Source of the DNA: Microcaldota archaeon
GTDB lineage: Archaea; Micrarchaeota; Micrarchaeia; Anstonellales; Bilamarchaeaceae
Direction: 5' to 3'
DNA: 18,570 bases
Assembly (NCBI GenBank): GCA_021823425.1
Contig: JAKANX010000008.1
Span: 1-18,570, forward strand
Shown: positions 5,628 through 12,908 of the stretch, in pieces
Numbering within the stretch: position 1 is the first letter of the stretch
How the letters are laid out: every line of letters begins with the position of its first letter
Notes under the pieces: model-generated
Database searches by the model: none
What the model was told of the DNA's origin: nothing
What the model saw: only the letters and a program-made list of their open reading frames with translations
Translations under genes and position numbers: made by a program

Positions 5628-6092
5628 TCATTCGTCGGGCGCGTAGTTGTATTCTTGCGCCGCGAACGTGTACTCGTAAAGCTCCTCGGGCTTGAAGAAC
5701 CTCTTCACCTCCTTCCCGGCAGTTTCCAGCGAGTCGCTCCCGTGGATTATGTTGCGCGAGGTGCTCATGCTCATGTCCCCGCGTATCGTCCCGGGAAGCG
5801 CCTTCCTCGCGTTGGTCGCGCCCATCATGTCCCTCACGACCTGGACGCACTCCTTGCCCTCCAGCGCCATCGCGACTATGGGGTGGTGCGTCATGAACTT
5901 CTCCAAATCAGGGTAGAACGGCTTGGAGGTGAGGTGCGAATAGTGCTCCTTGGACATCGCGGCGCTCATCTTTACCATCTTCATCCCGATTACCTTGAGT
6001 CCGCGGGCCTCGAACCTCGCGATAATCCCGCCAATTAGCCCGCGCTGTATCGCGTCGGGCTTTATGAGAATAAGGGTCCTTTCCATTGCCAT
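5628..6092 (-). CDS. ndk: Nucleoside diphosphate kinase
   Basis: 154 residues. ATG 6092 follows AAGGTGAAAAC. Seen: TLILIKPDAIQRGLIG (family ATP-site lysine), HYSHLTSKPFYPDLEKFM, GPIVAM-type strand (HPIVAMALEG), GATNARKALPGTIRGDM, and the catalytic loop NIIHGSDSLETA with the phospho-histidine His. It transfers the γ-phosphate from NTP to NDP via that histidine in the cytosol. The length fits the family (150–160). It sits in the archaeal eL8–eS28–eL24–ndk order but, unlike many archaea, is followed by dcd/dut and not by aIF5B. A T-run after eL24 and a TATA-like CCTTTTATTTTCC (6127–6139) suggest it also has its own promoter. Confidence 0.97.
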   Translation of the reverse strand: MAMERTLILIKPDAIQRGLIGGIIARFEARGLKVIGMKMVKMSAAMSKEHYSHLTSKPFYPDLEKFMTHHPIVAMALEGKECVQVVRDMMGATNARKALPGTIRGDMSMSTSRNIIHGSDSLETAGKEVKRFFKPEELYEYTFAAQEYNYAPDE

Positions 6093-6126
6093 GTTTTCAC
6101 CTTTTGGCTTTTTGCTGGACTGAAAC

Positions 6127-6146
6127 TGGAAAATAAAAGGAAAAAA
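6127..6146 (-). promoter_or_regulatory. T-run after eL24 and probable internal promoter of ndk
   Basis: On the minus strand a T6 run touches the eL24 stop, followed by the TATA-like CCTTTTATTTTCC. Its centre (~6133) predicts a start near 6108, leaving a short leader that just includes the AAGGTGA of ndk. The element may end ribosomal transcripts in part and start ndk–dcd–dsbA transcripts. Confidence 0.4.
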
Positions 6147-6332
6147 TCACTGCTTGGCCTTGAAGGCCTTGGCGCTCTTGGTCCACTTCACCCTCCTTCC
6201 CTCGCGCCTGAGCTTGAGGGAATTCTTCCTGCACTTGCTGGAGCAGAAATTGATGATGGTCCCGTCCTTCTTGACGTATAGTATCCCAGAGCCCCTGCTG
6301 ACCTCCTCTCCGCAGAAATAACAAGCCGGCAT
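6147..6332 (-). CDS. rpl24e: Large ribosomal subunit protein eL24
   Basis: 61 residues from ATG 6332, with GGTGA seven bases upstream. A GTG at 6341 is part of that ribosome site. The zinc ribbon is complete: CYFCGEEV (C-x2-C) and INFCSSKCRKN (C-x3-C), followed by the basic tail LKLRREGRRVKWTKSAKAFK. The length is normal for the archaeal protein. It binds the large subunit at the subunit interface. Its ribosome site overlaps the end of eS28, so the two are translationally coupled. Confidence 0.97.
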   Translation of the reverse strand: MPACYFCGEEVSRGSGILYVKKDGTIINFCSSKCRKNSLKLRREGRRVKWTKSAKAFKAKQ

Positions 6333-6337
6333 GCCAT

Positions 6338-6544
6338 TCACCTTGCCCGTATCTCCTTGGCCTCGCGTTCGGTCTCAAGGAGCACGATAATCATGCCCTT
6401 CCTGACCGGGCCCTTCACGTTCCTCATGATGACCCTTCCCGCGTCAGGCCCCTCTAGGACCTTGCAGAGGACCTGGTATATCTCTCCGTATACGCCGGTC
6501 TTGGCCCTCACTTCTACGATTTCCACATGGAATCCTTCAACCAT
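6338..6544 (-). CDS. rps28e: Small ribosomal subunit protein eS28
   Basis: 68 residues, the usual length. It matches eS28 throughout: VEIVEVRAKTGVYGEIYQVLCKVL, the near-invariant RVIMRNVKGPVRKGMIIVLLETEREAKE, and the end RAR. It is an OB-fold protein of the 30S head near the mRNA exit channel. ATG 6544 is preceded by AAGGTGG. It follows eL8 after 10 bases, and its stop overlaps the ribosome site of eL24. Confidence 0.97.
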   Translation of the reverse strand: MVEGFHVEIVEVRAKTGVYGEIYQVLCKVLEGPDAGRVIMRNVKGPVRKGMIIVLLETEREAKEIRAR

Positions 6545-6554
6545 TTTGCCACCT

Positions 6555-6914
6555 TCACTTCTTGGGGAGCCTCTTGATGATGTCCGCGAGGAGCTCCTTT
6601 GCGCCCCCCGGGTTCTCGATGGCTATCGAGGACGTGGGAACGATGAGCCCTGCCGCGGCGCCGAGGTCCTTCTTCGTGGTCATGAACGCGTAGGGAATCC
6701 CCTTCTCCTCGCAGAGTATCGGGATGTGCATCACTACCTCCTCGGGCTGCACGTCTTCCGCGATTACGACGAGCTGCGCGCTCTTCTTCTCTATTGACTT
6801 GGTTACCTCGTTCACTCCCTTGCGGAGCTTGCCGGTGTCCTTTGCCACGGAGAGCGCCTCCGCAATCTTGCCCTTCACTTCGTCCGGAGTCGGATTCTTT
6901 ACATATCCTGCCAT
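6555..6914 (-). CDS. rpl7ae: Ribosomal protein eL8 / L7Ae, kink-turn binding protein
   Basis: 119 residues from ATG 6914, with GAGGTGA upstream. Typical L7Ae sequence: TGKLRKGVNEVTKSIEKKSAQLVVIAEDVQPEEVVMHIPILCEEKGIPYAFM, then DLGAAAGLIVPTSSIAIENPG. The NEVTKSIE segment and the VPTSS/AAG loop are the RNA-contacting parts that grip kink-turns. In archaea this protein serves the 50S subunit, C/D and H/ACA guide RNPs and RNase P. It heads the cluster with eS28 and eL24. The long, hairpin-rich leader ahead of it (6930–7050) raises the possibility of feedback control by its own product, a mechanism known for archaeal L7Ae. Confidence 0.97.
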   Translation of the reverse strand: MAGYVKNPTPDEVKGKIAEALSVAKDTGKLRKGVNEVTKSIEKKSAQLVVIAEDVQPEEVVMHIPILCEEKGIPYAFMTTKKDLGAAAGLIVPTSSIAIENPGGAKELLADIIKRLPKK

Positions 6915-6924
6915 ACATTCACCT

Positions 6925-7050
6925 CAATTGTTTTCATCCTGCCGCCGACATTTCGGCGACGGGCTGAAAACCCCTGTCGGGGATTTTCATCGGTGCTTTC
7001 TCGGCTCATCGCCTATAGGCGACTCATAGCGTGAAAATTAGCCTCAAAAG
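6925..7050 (-). promoter_or_regulatory. Structured 5' leader of the eL8 operon
   Basis: From the predicted transcription start near 7050 to the ribosome site, the minus strand can form three hairpins. The palindrome TCGCCTATAGGCGA lies at 7009–7022. GAAAA(T)CCCC, loop GACA, GGGGTTTTC lies at 6966–6988. CGCCGA, loop AATG, TCGGCG lies at 6943–6958 and can extend by further pairs. The motif GATGA recurs between them. A leader this long and paired is unlike the short leaders elsewhere in the window, and points to control at the RNA level. No kink-turn could be drawn with certainty. Confidence 0.55.
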
Positions 7051-7072
7051 CCGTATCCATGTTATCGGATAG

Positions 7073-7085
7073 GGTTTAAAAAGTT
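7073..7085 (-). promoter_or_regulatory. TATA box of the eL8–eS28–eL24 operon
   Basis: Minus strand AACTTTTTAAACC, starting about ten bases after the stop of the preceding membrane-protein gene (7094). It predicts transcription starting near 7050 and therefore the ~135-nt structured leader. Confidence 0.6.
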
Positions 7086-7093
7086 AGCGAATC

Positions 7094-9010
7094 CTAGCCC
7101 GGAGCCTGCGCATTCCTGTACACGATTATAGCCTCGTCCTCGTAAATGGGATTGCCGAACGCGCTGACCAGCCCCTTTTCTATATGCGGGAGCCCGACGT
7201 CAGCGGTCCAGTTCGCACCATGCCCGTAATAGCAGCCTTCCCCGGTGCAGTGCCTCTTCTGCACCACCACATACCCATACCCGAGCTCGCGCACAAGGGG
7301 CGGCACGCCTGAAACGTCGGCCCCGCCGCCGCCCACGAACGCGTTCCTGTTGTAAAGCGCGAAAAGGGCGTTGAACCCCTGAGGGAAGCGGGACGTTATC
7401 CCGTAGGAGAGGCTGCGGCGGTGTATCGTCTGGTAATACATTTCGCCGTTGATGTTGTGCAGGTCGAAGTTCGGGTAAAGGAAAATCGAGCCGTTGGAGC
7501 TCCCGTTCGCAAGCTCCAAATAGAATTGGGGGACATTGGGCGAGAACCTGAATCCCTCCAGCGCGGGCCACCGCTCGGCCAGAAGGACGAGCGCAAATAC
7601 GAGCGCGAGCGCAATCCCCGTCCTGCCCAAGGGTTCGAGCAGCCTCTTCAACGCAATCGCAGCCATGACCGAAACGAAAAGAGTTGCAAGAATCACGAAG
7701 CGCGCCGGCACTCTGAGCAGGCCGAGGAGGGGGAAAAGGGGCTCTGCGAGGAAAGGCGTGAACATGAGCAGCGCGCCGCCCGCAGCTAGAATGGGAAAGG
7801 AGAACATTAGGGAAATGATGAAATTGTCCCTGAAATACGCCTCCTCTTTGGATGCGCCTCGCACGAGGAGGGAAAGCGCGACGAGCGCGAGCAGGGGCAG
7901 GCCGAGGTAAACGCCCACTTCGTTGTACGCGGCCAGGCCCCTGAACAGCCCTGTGTGCGCGAGTGCCTGCAGGTCCGAAGGAATCGCGAGGTATTCGAGC
8001 GGCACCGCGAATGCGGCTGTATTTCCCAGTATGGAATCTGGTATGAACTGGTAGGACGGGAGAAGCAGCAGGAGCGATACGTAGGCGATTGCCGGGAGAG
8101 CTGCAAGGGAAACCGAAGCCACTAGCCCAATCTTCCGTTCCGCCTCCAGCGCCCTTGAAACGCCCAGCACCGCGAACACGCACACTGCGGGAAATATCAA
8201 TCCCGGCGCCACATACACAATTGCCGGGTTGAGCGGCAGCCGCGTGAGAATCTCGAATGCGACGAGCGAAACGAACACCGCTGCCCCGAAAAAGAGCAAG
8301 TTCCGGACAGTGAAAATCTCCGCCTTTGAATATTCCGCGTACCTCCTGAACATGTCCAGGAATACAAGGAAAGCGAGCATGAGCGCCATCACTATCTCGC
8401 TCAGCGTTACGAGGAGGAGCGAGAGCGCGAGGAGCCCGATTAGCTTCCGGCCCCTGTTTCCCGTTTCCGCCAATTCAAGGTAAAAGAGGAAGAAGAGGGG
8501 AAGGAACGCGAACGCGGCGTTGTACTGCATGTGCTCGAGCGCGCTGTGGAAATGGTATACGGAAAAATCGTATATTATGGCCGCGATGAAAGAGGGAATG
8601 AAGGATTTCGCGTACCTGTAGGCAAGAGCGAACGAAAATACGCCTCCCAGAAGGAAGGGGATAATCTGGATCATGGTAATCCTTCCGAAAACCCCCCACG
8701 CACGCGGCAGCGCCCAGTACAGCACAGATTGAATGGGCGAGCTCGCTGCAAGGCCGAGCGAAATCCCGTATGGCGCGAACACTTCGGGCGCGAAGAGCGG
8801 GTTCTGCAGCGCGTCCAAACTCTTCTCGTAATGCCAGAAGAACCACACGAACGCGTTGAAATCCTCCGTTCCGAAGGCCGAGTGCCCGAAATCCGAAAGC
8901 GCGGGGTAGAACGCAGCCGCTGTGATGAGCAGCACGAGCGCGGATGCGAGCGCGAACTCCCGGAATGGAACTCCCAGAATTTCGAACCCTTCCTTGGTTT
9001 TCGCAGCCAC
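7094..9010 (-). CDS. Polytopic membrane protein, GT-C glycosyltransferase-like
   Basis: About 638 residues from GTG 9010, which has GGAG four bases upstream; TTG 9022 in frame is the alternative. The layout is a helix, an extracytoplasmic loop with acidic pair and aromatics (GTEDFNAFVWFFWHYEKSL), then PEVFAPYGISLGLAASSPIQSVLYW, ~11 further helices to residue ~480, and a soluble C-terminal ~155 residues (PNVPQFYLELANG … LGYGYVVVQK … EAIIVYRN). This resembles GT-C/YfhO-type lipid-linked-sugar transferases, where acidic residues of the first loop are catalytic. Family members are very divergent, so the donor and acceptor are unknown. It starts only 14 bases after the stop of the membrane AAA+ ATPase and shares its transcript, suggesting a joint envelope role. 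Confidence 0.7.
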   Translation of the reverse strand: MAAKTKEGFEILGVPFREFALASALVLLITAAAFYPALSDFGHSAFGTEDFNAFVWFFWHYEKSLDALQNPLFAPEVFAPYGISLGLAASSPIQSVLYWALPRAWGVFGRITMIQIIPFLLGGVFSFALAYRYAKSFIPSFIAAIIYDFSVYHFHSALEHMQYNAAFAFLPLFFLFYLELAETGNRGRKLIGLLALSLLLVTLSEIVMALMLAFLVFLDMFRRYAEYSKAEIFTVRNLLFFGAAVFVSLVAFEILTRLPLNPAIVYVAPGLIFPAVCVFAVLGVSRALEAERKIGLVASVSLAALPAIAYVSLLLLLPSYQFIPDSILGNTAAFAVPLEYLAIPSDLQALAHTGLFRGLAAYNEVGVYLGLPLLALVALSLLVRGASKEEAYFRDNFIISLMFSFPILAAGGALLMFTPFLAEPLFPLLGLLRVPARFVILATLFVSVMAAIALKRLLEPLGRTGIALALVFALVLLAERWPALEGFRFSPNVPQFYLELANGSSNGSIFLYPNFDLHNINGEMYYQTIHRRSLSYGITSRFPQGFNALFALYNRNAFVGGGGADVSGVPPLVRELGYGYVVVQKRHCTGEGCYYGHGANWTADVGLPHIEKGLVSAFGNPIYEDEAIIVYRNAQAPG

Positions 9011-9024
9011 CGTTCTCCCCAAAT

Positions 9025-11739
9025 TCAGCGCCGCTCCCCGTATTCCTTGAGGAAAATTCCGTATTCCTCAAGCATGGACTCAGTTATGGACGGCCTGCGC
9101 TTGGAAATTATCTTCAGCAGCGCCTGCGTGGTAATCTTCGGCGCTCCTCCACCCAGCTTCTCCCTGAGCGCCGCCATCTTGGCGCTCTGCACAAGCGAAG
9201 CGATGTCCGCTCCGGAATAGCCCTCGCTCTCCTGCGCGAGCAGCCCCACGTCCACGCCTTCGGCGAAATTGCCCAAGTTTATGCCGAATATCTGCTTCCT
9301 TCCTTCCAAGTCAGGGGGCGGAATGTAGAAAATCTTGTCGAACCTCCCCGGCCGCAATATCGCGGAATCAAGTATTTCGGGCTTGTTCGTCGCGCCTATC
9401 ACCACAACCCCCTTCAATTCCTTCATCCCGTCCATTTCAGTGAGGAGCTGGCCCACTATGTCCCCTCCTCCCATTCCGCGCGAGGGCGCAATCGTCTCGA
9501 CCTCGTCTATGAAAAGTATCGCCGGAGTATTCTCCTTTGCCCGCACGAACGCCTCCTTCAAAACTGATACGGCTTGCGTGTAGCCCTTTTTCATGAGCTC
9601 CGCGCCGCTGAGCGTTATGAACGCGGCCTTGAGCTCGTTTGACGCCGCCCGCACTATGAGCGTCTTTCCGCATCCGGGCGGGCCGAACAAAAGTATTCCC
9701 TTGCTGGGCTTCACCTTGAACTCCTTCATCAGTTCCTCGTGCATTAGCGGGAGCTGTATCGCCTCGAGCAGCGCCTGCCTAACGTCGTCCAAGCCGGCCA
9801 CGTCGTTCCAGCGCACGCCCCCCTCCTTCTGCTCCTCCTCTTGCTTCGCATCCTTCCTGCCGCCCGTGCGGCGCTCGAAATCCATTCTGAAGCGCTCGTA
9901 ATCCTCGAGGTGCGCCAACCCCACGGAAGGCTTGGTGTGCGAAACAACGTCCATGAGGTCCTCCATGGTCACCGGAAGCACCGTGTCCTTCTTCTGCGCC
10001 CTTTTCGCGACCGCCTTCACTGCCTCGTCAACTATGTTCTTGAGGTCCGCGCCCGAATAGCGCTCGGTCTTTTTGGCGAGCTTAGCGTAGTCTATATTCT
10101 CAGCGGGGTATTTCCTCAAATGCACCTGCAAAATGGACTCGCGGCCCTCCAAATCCGGAAGCGGCATGTAAATGATTTTGTCAAACCTTCCCGGGCGCAG
10201 GAGCGCGGGATCAAGCTCGTTCGGGATGTTCGTCGTTCCTATAATCATAATCGGCTTGCCGCTGTTGACCGCGCCGTCTATTTCCTGGAGCAGCACGCTA
10301 AGCACCCTCGGCGTCACGTCGTCCGTGGAGGACGACCTGCTCTTGCCTATAGTGTCTATCTCGTCGAACATTATTATGCACGGCGCGTTCTTCCTCGCGT
10401 CGGCGAAAAGCTCCGCGACGTTCTTCTCCGACTCCCCGTACCACTTGCTCAGCAGCTCGGAGGTGTTCACGTAATAGAGCCTGAAGTTTATCTCGTTGGC
10501 CAGCGCCCTAATTATCATGGTCTTTCCCGTTCCCGGCGGCCCGAAAAGCAATATTCCCTTTGGCGGCGTCAAACCGTAGGTGTACGCGAGGTCCTTCTGC
10601 TCCAGCGGAAGCATGACCGCGTCCCTTATCTCCTCCTTCACGTCCTCGTAGCCCCCCACGTCCGCGAACTTCTCGCCGCCCTCGAGGCTCAGGTCCCGCA
10701 CCCCGAACTTTCCGAACTGCTTGAGCTTCTCCTTCCTGATTATGCTGCTCTCCTGGCTGAACTTCACGTTAAGCAGCTCCAGCGAGGCTATTATCGCAAT
10801 AGAGGCGAACGCGTAGAACACAATCTCAATATGGAACGCGTAACCGAATGCGAGCGAGCTCACGAAATCCGAGAGCGGGACGAAGAGCAGGAACAGGCTG
10901 GAGAGGAACTGCGCGTGCCTCCCCTTTATCCTCCCCGACGTGAAGCTAATCAGGTAAAGCACCACGCTCCAGACTATGAGCTGGATGAGCGCGCTGTCCA
11001 TGAACAGCATCTTGCCTATGTTCTCCATCGTGCCCCCTAGCGCGGTGTTGAATTCCGCTGCCTTTGAGAAGTTGAACAGCGACGCGAGCGAGTTCACGAA
11101 TTCAAGGGGAAGCTCCGCGAGCCCGACCTCGGGATTGGAAATCTGCAATTCGGGTGGCTTGGAGTATATTCCCGGGTTCAGCGGCATGTAAGCCGCGTTC
11201 GTTGCGGAGATGAACGGCGAGGAATACGTCCAGATTGAGGATAGGAAAAGGATGATGAACACGGCAGGAAGCGAGACCAGCATGCTCTTGGACGAGCCGA
11301 AATTGAGCGCGGAAATCAGCATGCCCAGCATCACGAATCCGCCCAGAAGCGAGATGGGGAAAGGCGTGAACGGAAGGAATATGAGCACCTCCAGCGCGGC
11401 GATAATCGCCCAGCGCTCGAACGCCTCGAACAGCACTATCGCGACCAATAATACGAAAAGGAATCCGAGCGAATAAGACTGGTAAGCGAACGCCGGAAAA
11501 GCCAGTATCACGCTGGCAATCGTGCCTACCGCGGGGTTCCTGTACGCTATCGCGCCGCAGAGCAGCGCGAGCAGCGGCGTGACGTAGAATGGGTAAAACG
11601 GGATTGCCGAAAGCACGGCGAGCGCGCCCAAGAACACGAGGAAAGCGTGCCAGAAGTTCTCGTCCTGCTGGAGTATCTGCGTGTAGGCCCTTATCTTCTG
11701 GCCGGAAATGCTCCTCCCCCTCCCCTCTTCGTATTGCAT
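9025..11739 (-). CDS. Membrane-anchored tandem AAA+ ATPase (CDC48-like, no protease)
   Basis: 904 residues. Residues ~31–175 hold five or six membrane helices. A polar loop (~176–260, with NPEVGLAELPLE) follows, then two or three more helices to ~340. D1: Walker A GPPGTGKT at 400–407, Walker B IIMFDEID, pore segment SELLSKWYGESEKN, sensor GTTNIP, arginine fingers LDPALLRPGRFD. D2: Walker A GPPGCGKT at 686–693, Walker B ILFIDEVE, GATNKP, LDSAILRPGRFD and sensor-2-like GYSGADI. Both domains look ATP-competent, but the D2 pore segment (GAELMKKGYTQAV) lacks the GESE of CDC48. There is no CDC48 N-domain, no HExxH zinc protease (FtsH) and no Lon protease. It probably extracts or remodels membrane proteins. 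No ribosome site precedes ATG 11739; a TATA box ~28 bases upstream makes it leaderless. Confidence 0.85.
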   Translation of the reverse strand: MQYEEGRGRSISGQKIRAYTQILQQDENFWHAFLVFLGALAVLSAIPFYPFYVTPLLALLCGAIAYRNPAVGTIASVILAFPAFAYQSYSLGFLFVLLVAIVLFEAFERWAIIAALEVLIFLPFTPFPISLLGGFVMLGMLISALNFGSSKSMLVSLPAVFIILFLSSIWTYSSPFISATNAAYMPLNPGIYSKPPELQISNPEVGLAELPLEFVNSLASLFNFSKAAEFNTALGGTMENIGKMLFMDSALIQLIVWSVVLYLISFTSGRIKGRHAQFLSSLFLLFVPLSDFVSSLAFGYAFHIEIVFYAFASIAIIASLELLNVKFSQESSIIRKEKLKQFGKFGVRDLSLEGGEKFADVGGYEDVKEEIRDAVMLPLEQKDLAYTYGLTPPKGILLFGPPGTGKTMIIRALANEINFRLYYVNTSELLSKWYGESEKNVAELFADARKNAPCIIMFDEIDTIGKSRSSSTDDVTPRVLSVLLQEIDGAVNSGKPIMIIGTTNIPNELDPALLRPGRFDKIIYMPLPDLEGRESILQVHLRKYPAENIDYAKLAKKTERYSGADLKNIVDEAVKAVAKRAQKKDTVLPVTMEDLMDVVSHTKPSVGLAHLEDYERFRMDFERRTGGRKDAKQEEEQKEGGVRWNDVAGLDDVRQALLEAIQLPLMHEELMKEFKVKPSKGILLFGPPGCGKTLIVRAASNELKAAFITLSGAELMKKGYTQAVSVLKEAFVRAKENTPAILFIDEVETIAPSRGMGGGDIVGQLLTEMDGMKELKGVVVIGATNKPEILDSAILRPGRFDKIFYIPPPDLEGRKQIFGINLGNFAEGVDVGLLAQESEGYSGADIASLVQSAKMAALREKLGGGAPKITTQALLKIISKRRPSITESMLEEYGIFLKEYGERR

Positions 11740-11763
11740 ATGGATTTGGATTATTTGCCGGGG

Positions 11764-11772
11764 TTTTTAATT
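11764..11772 (-). promoter_or_regulatory. TATA box of the membrane AAA+ ATPase gene
   Basis: Minus strand AATTAAAAA centred ~28 bases before ATG 11739, so the transcript should start at or next to the start codon. It lies in the 61-bp gap after the last pilin-like gene. Confidence 0.55.
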
Positions 11773-11800
11773 GTAGGGTTGGCGCCGCCCGCCGGCCCCG

Positions 11801-12175
11801 CTAGTTCCCCATGCACGGCCCGAAATAGAAATCGTCCCGCACGATGCCCGTCAAGTTTGCGTATCCTGCGGCAGGCTTGAGCACGGGCACGAGCGCTGGC
11901 CCGGACGCCGCTCCAGGAGCAACCCTCAACGACGGGGTGAGCTCGGTCTGCCCCATCTCCATGCACAGCCCGGTTAGCCTATTTATCTCATTTCCAGCTG
12001 CGTTCCCGGCGCCCAAATCCGCGAATCCACCCTTTAGGTGGATTACGTTCTTGGCGTCGCCCATGAGCTTGTACATGTAAAGCGAATCGTCCACGCCCGA
12101 ATCCGTGCCTTGCGAGAGTGCCACTGACAGGGAAAGCAGCACCGCGAAGGAGATTATGGATTCAAGGAGCTGCAT
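11801..12175 (-). CDS. Small exported protein with pilin-like N-terminal helix (fourth of cassette)
   Basis: 124 residues. The N-terminal helix LESIISFAVLLSLSVALSQG (residues ~4–23) follows only three residues and would cross the membrane or be part of a pilin-like shaft. The glutamate near its start resembles the Glu+5 of type IV pilins. The rest is a soluble domain without recognised motif. Two cysteines (GLCMEMG, GPCMGN near the end) could form a disulfide. ATG directly follows the stop of the preceding gene (TGA|ATG), with GGTGG inside that gene, showing translational coupling. The function is inferred from the cassette only. Confidence 0.65.
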   Translation of the reverse strand: MQLLESIISFAVLLSLSVALSQGTDSGVDDSLYMYKLMGDAKNVIHLKGGFADLGAGNAAGNEINRLTGLCMEMGQTELTPSLRVAPGAASGPALVPVLKPAAGYANLTGIVRDDFYFGPCMGN

Positions 12176-12592
12176 TCACCCACCGCAGAAATACAATTTC
12201 CTTACGTTCATGTCCGGCTCGTACACAACGAGGCGGTAGATGCACGTCCCGCTGCGCACGAATCCGTCCTCCGCGAACCCGATGGTGAGGTTGATGCGCA
12301 GCCTCGCTCCGAGCGTGCCGGCGAGCCGGGAATAATCCACTCCCGCGGGGACGAGGTTCGGCTCCACTTTCCCGGAAGGGAACCCGCCTCCCGAACTTTT
12401 CGCAGCGCCGATTTTCACCGCGTAATCGCTTGCGGAAACTAGCTTGTCAAACAATATTTGTTTTTCAATGCCCGCATCCGCCCTCGCGCCCAGCAGTGCC
12501 GAGAAAAAGAGCGCATAGGACACGATAAGCAGAATGGGAATTATGGAAAACAGCGAATCAAAGGAAACGAATCCCCTACACAGGCTCGCCAT
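12176..12592 (-). CDS. Small pilin-like protein (third of cassette)
   Basis: 138 residues from ATG 12592; a longer frame reaching 12760 is rejected because it would run far into the preceding gene. The N-terminus CRGFVSFDSLFSIIPILLIVSY is a short positively charged leader followed by a hydrophobic helix. The RG-FVSF junction parallels RG-YVSF of the first cassette protein and could be cut by a prepilin peptidase. The C-terminal domain contains beta-rich segments (ARLRINLTIGF, TCIYRLVVYEP) and ends in FCGG, with a likely disulfide between the cysteines of SGTC and YFCGG. It overlaps the preceding gene by 17 bases. No family recognised beyond the pilin-like start. Confidence 0.65.
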   Translation of the reverse strand: MASLCRGFVSFDSLFSIIPILLIVSYALFFSALLGARADAGIEKQILFDKLVSASDYAVKIGAAKSSGGGFPSGKVEPNLVPAGVDYSRLAGTLGARLRINLTIGFAEDGFVRSGTCIYRLVVYEPDMNVRKLYFCGG

Positions 12593-12908
12593 TTCCCCCG
12601 CCCATTCCGTAAATCGTGTATCCGTATATCGTTTCCCATCCCGCCCCGCCGACAAGCACGCCCCCGTTTCCGCCATCGCCCATTGAATATCCTCCGGGAA
12701 CCCGAATCCTCGCTCCTTTTGCTGTTTCCAGCCCGTCCAGCGAGCGCGCCACCCCTTCAATCCGCGCCTTTTCCAGCACCGCCTCCGAGTGCGCCTTCGC
12801 AGAGGAAAGGAAGTGGGAAAGCGAGCCGAGCAGCACTGAAATTAGCGCAAGCACAAGCAGGAAGTCAAGGAGAAATTCCACGGAAACCTGCGCCCTTTTT
12901 CCGTTCAT
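12576..12908 (-). CDS. Archaeal class III signal-peptide (pilin-like) protein (second of cassette)
   Basis: 110 residues. The N-terminus GKRAQVSVEFLLDFLLVLALISVL contains the QxSxExx motif of the archaeal class III signal peptide, with basic residues just before it. A prepilin peptidase (EppA/PibD type) would cut before the Gln and leave Glu+5 for subunit docking. A coiled region (SSAKAHSEAVLEKARIEGVARSLDGLE) and a glycine/tyrosine-rich tail (GDGGNGGVLVGG, YGYTIYGMGGG) follow. ATG 12908 overlaps the preceding stop as ATGA, with GGAGG upstream. This is the clearest type IV pilin-type member and anchors the reading of the cassette. Confidence 0.82.
   Translation of the reverse strand: MNGKRAQVSVEFLLDFLLVLALISVLLGSLSHFLSSAKAHSEAVLEKARIEGVARSLDGLETAKGARIRVPGGYSMGDGGNGGVLVGGAGWETIYGYTIYGMGGGNGEPV

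Noticed and set aside
6925..7050. Box C/D guide RNA in the eL8 leader
   Set aside because: GATGA motifs resemble C boxes, but no proper RUGAUGA–CUGA pairs at suitable spacing were found on either strand; the hairpins fit a structured leader better.
9841..11040. 399-codon plus-strand open frame antisense to the AAA+ ATPase
   Set aside because: Lies wholly opposite well-conserved AAA motifs. Its translation is a charged low-information sequence with no recognisable motif.
12593..12760. N-terminal extension of the third cassette protein to 12760
   Set aside because: It would overlap most of the second half of the preceding gene and bury the hydrophobic N-terminus. ATG 12592 gives a pilin-like start.
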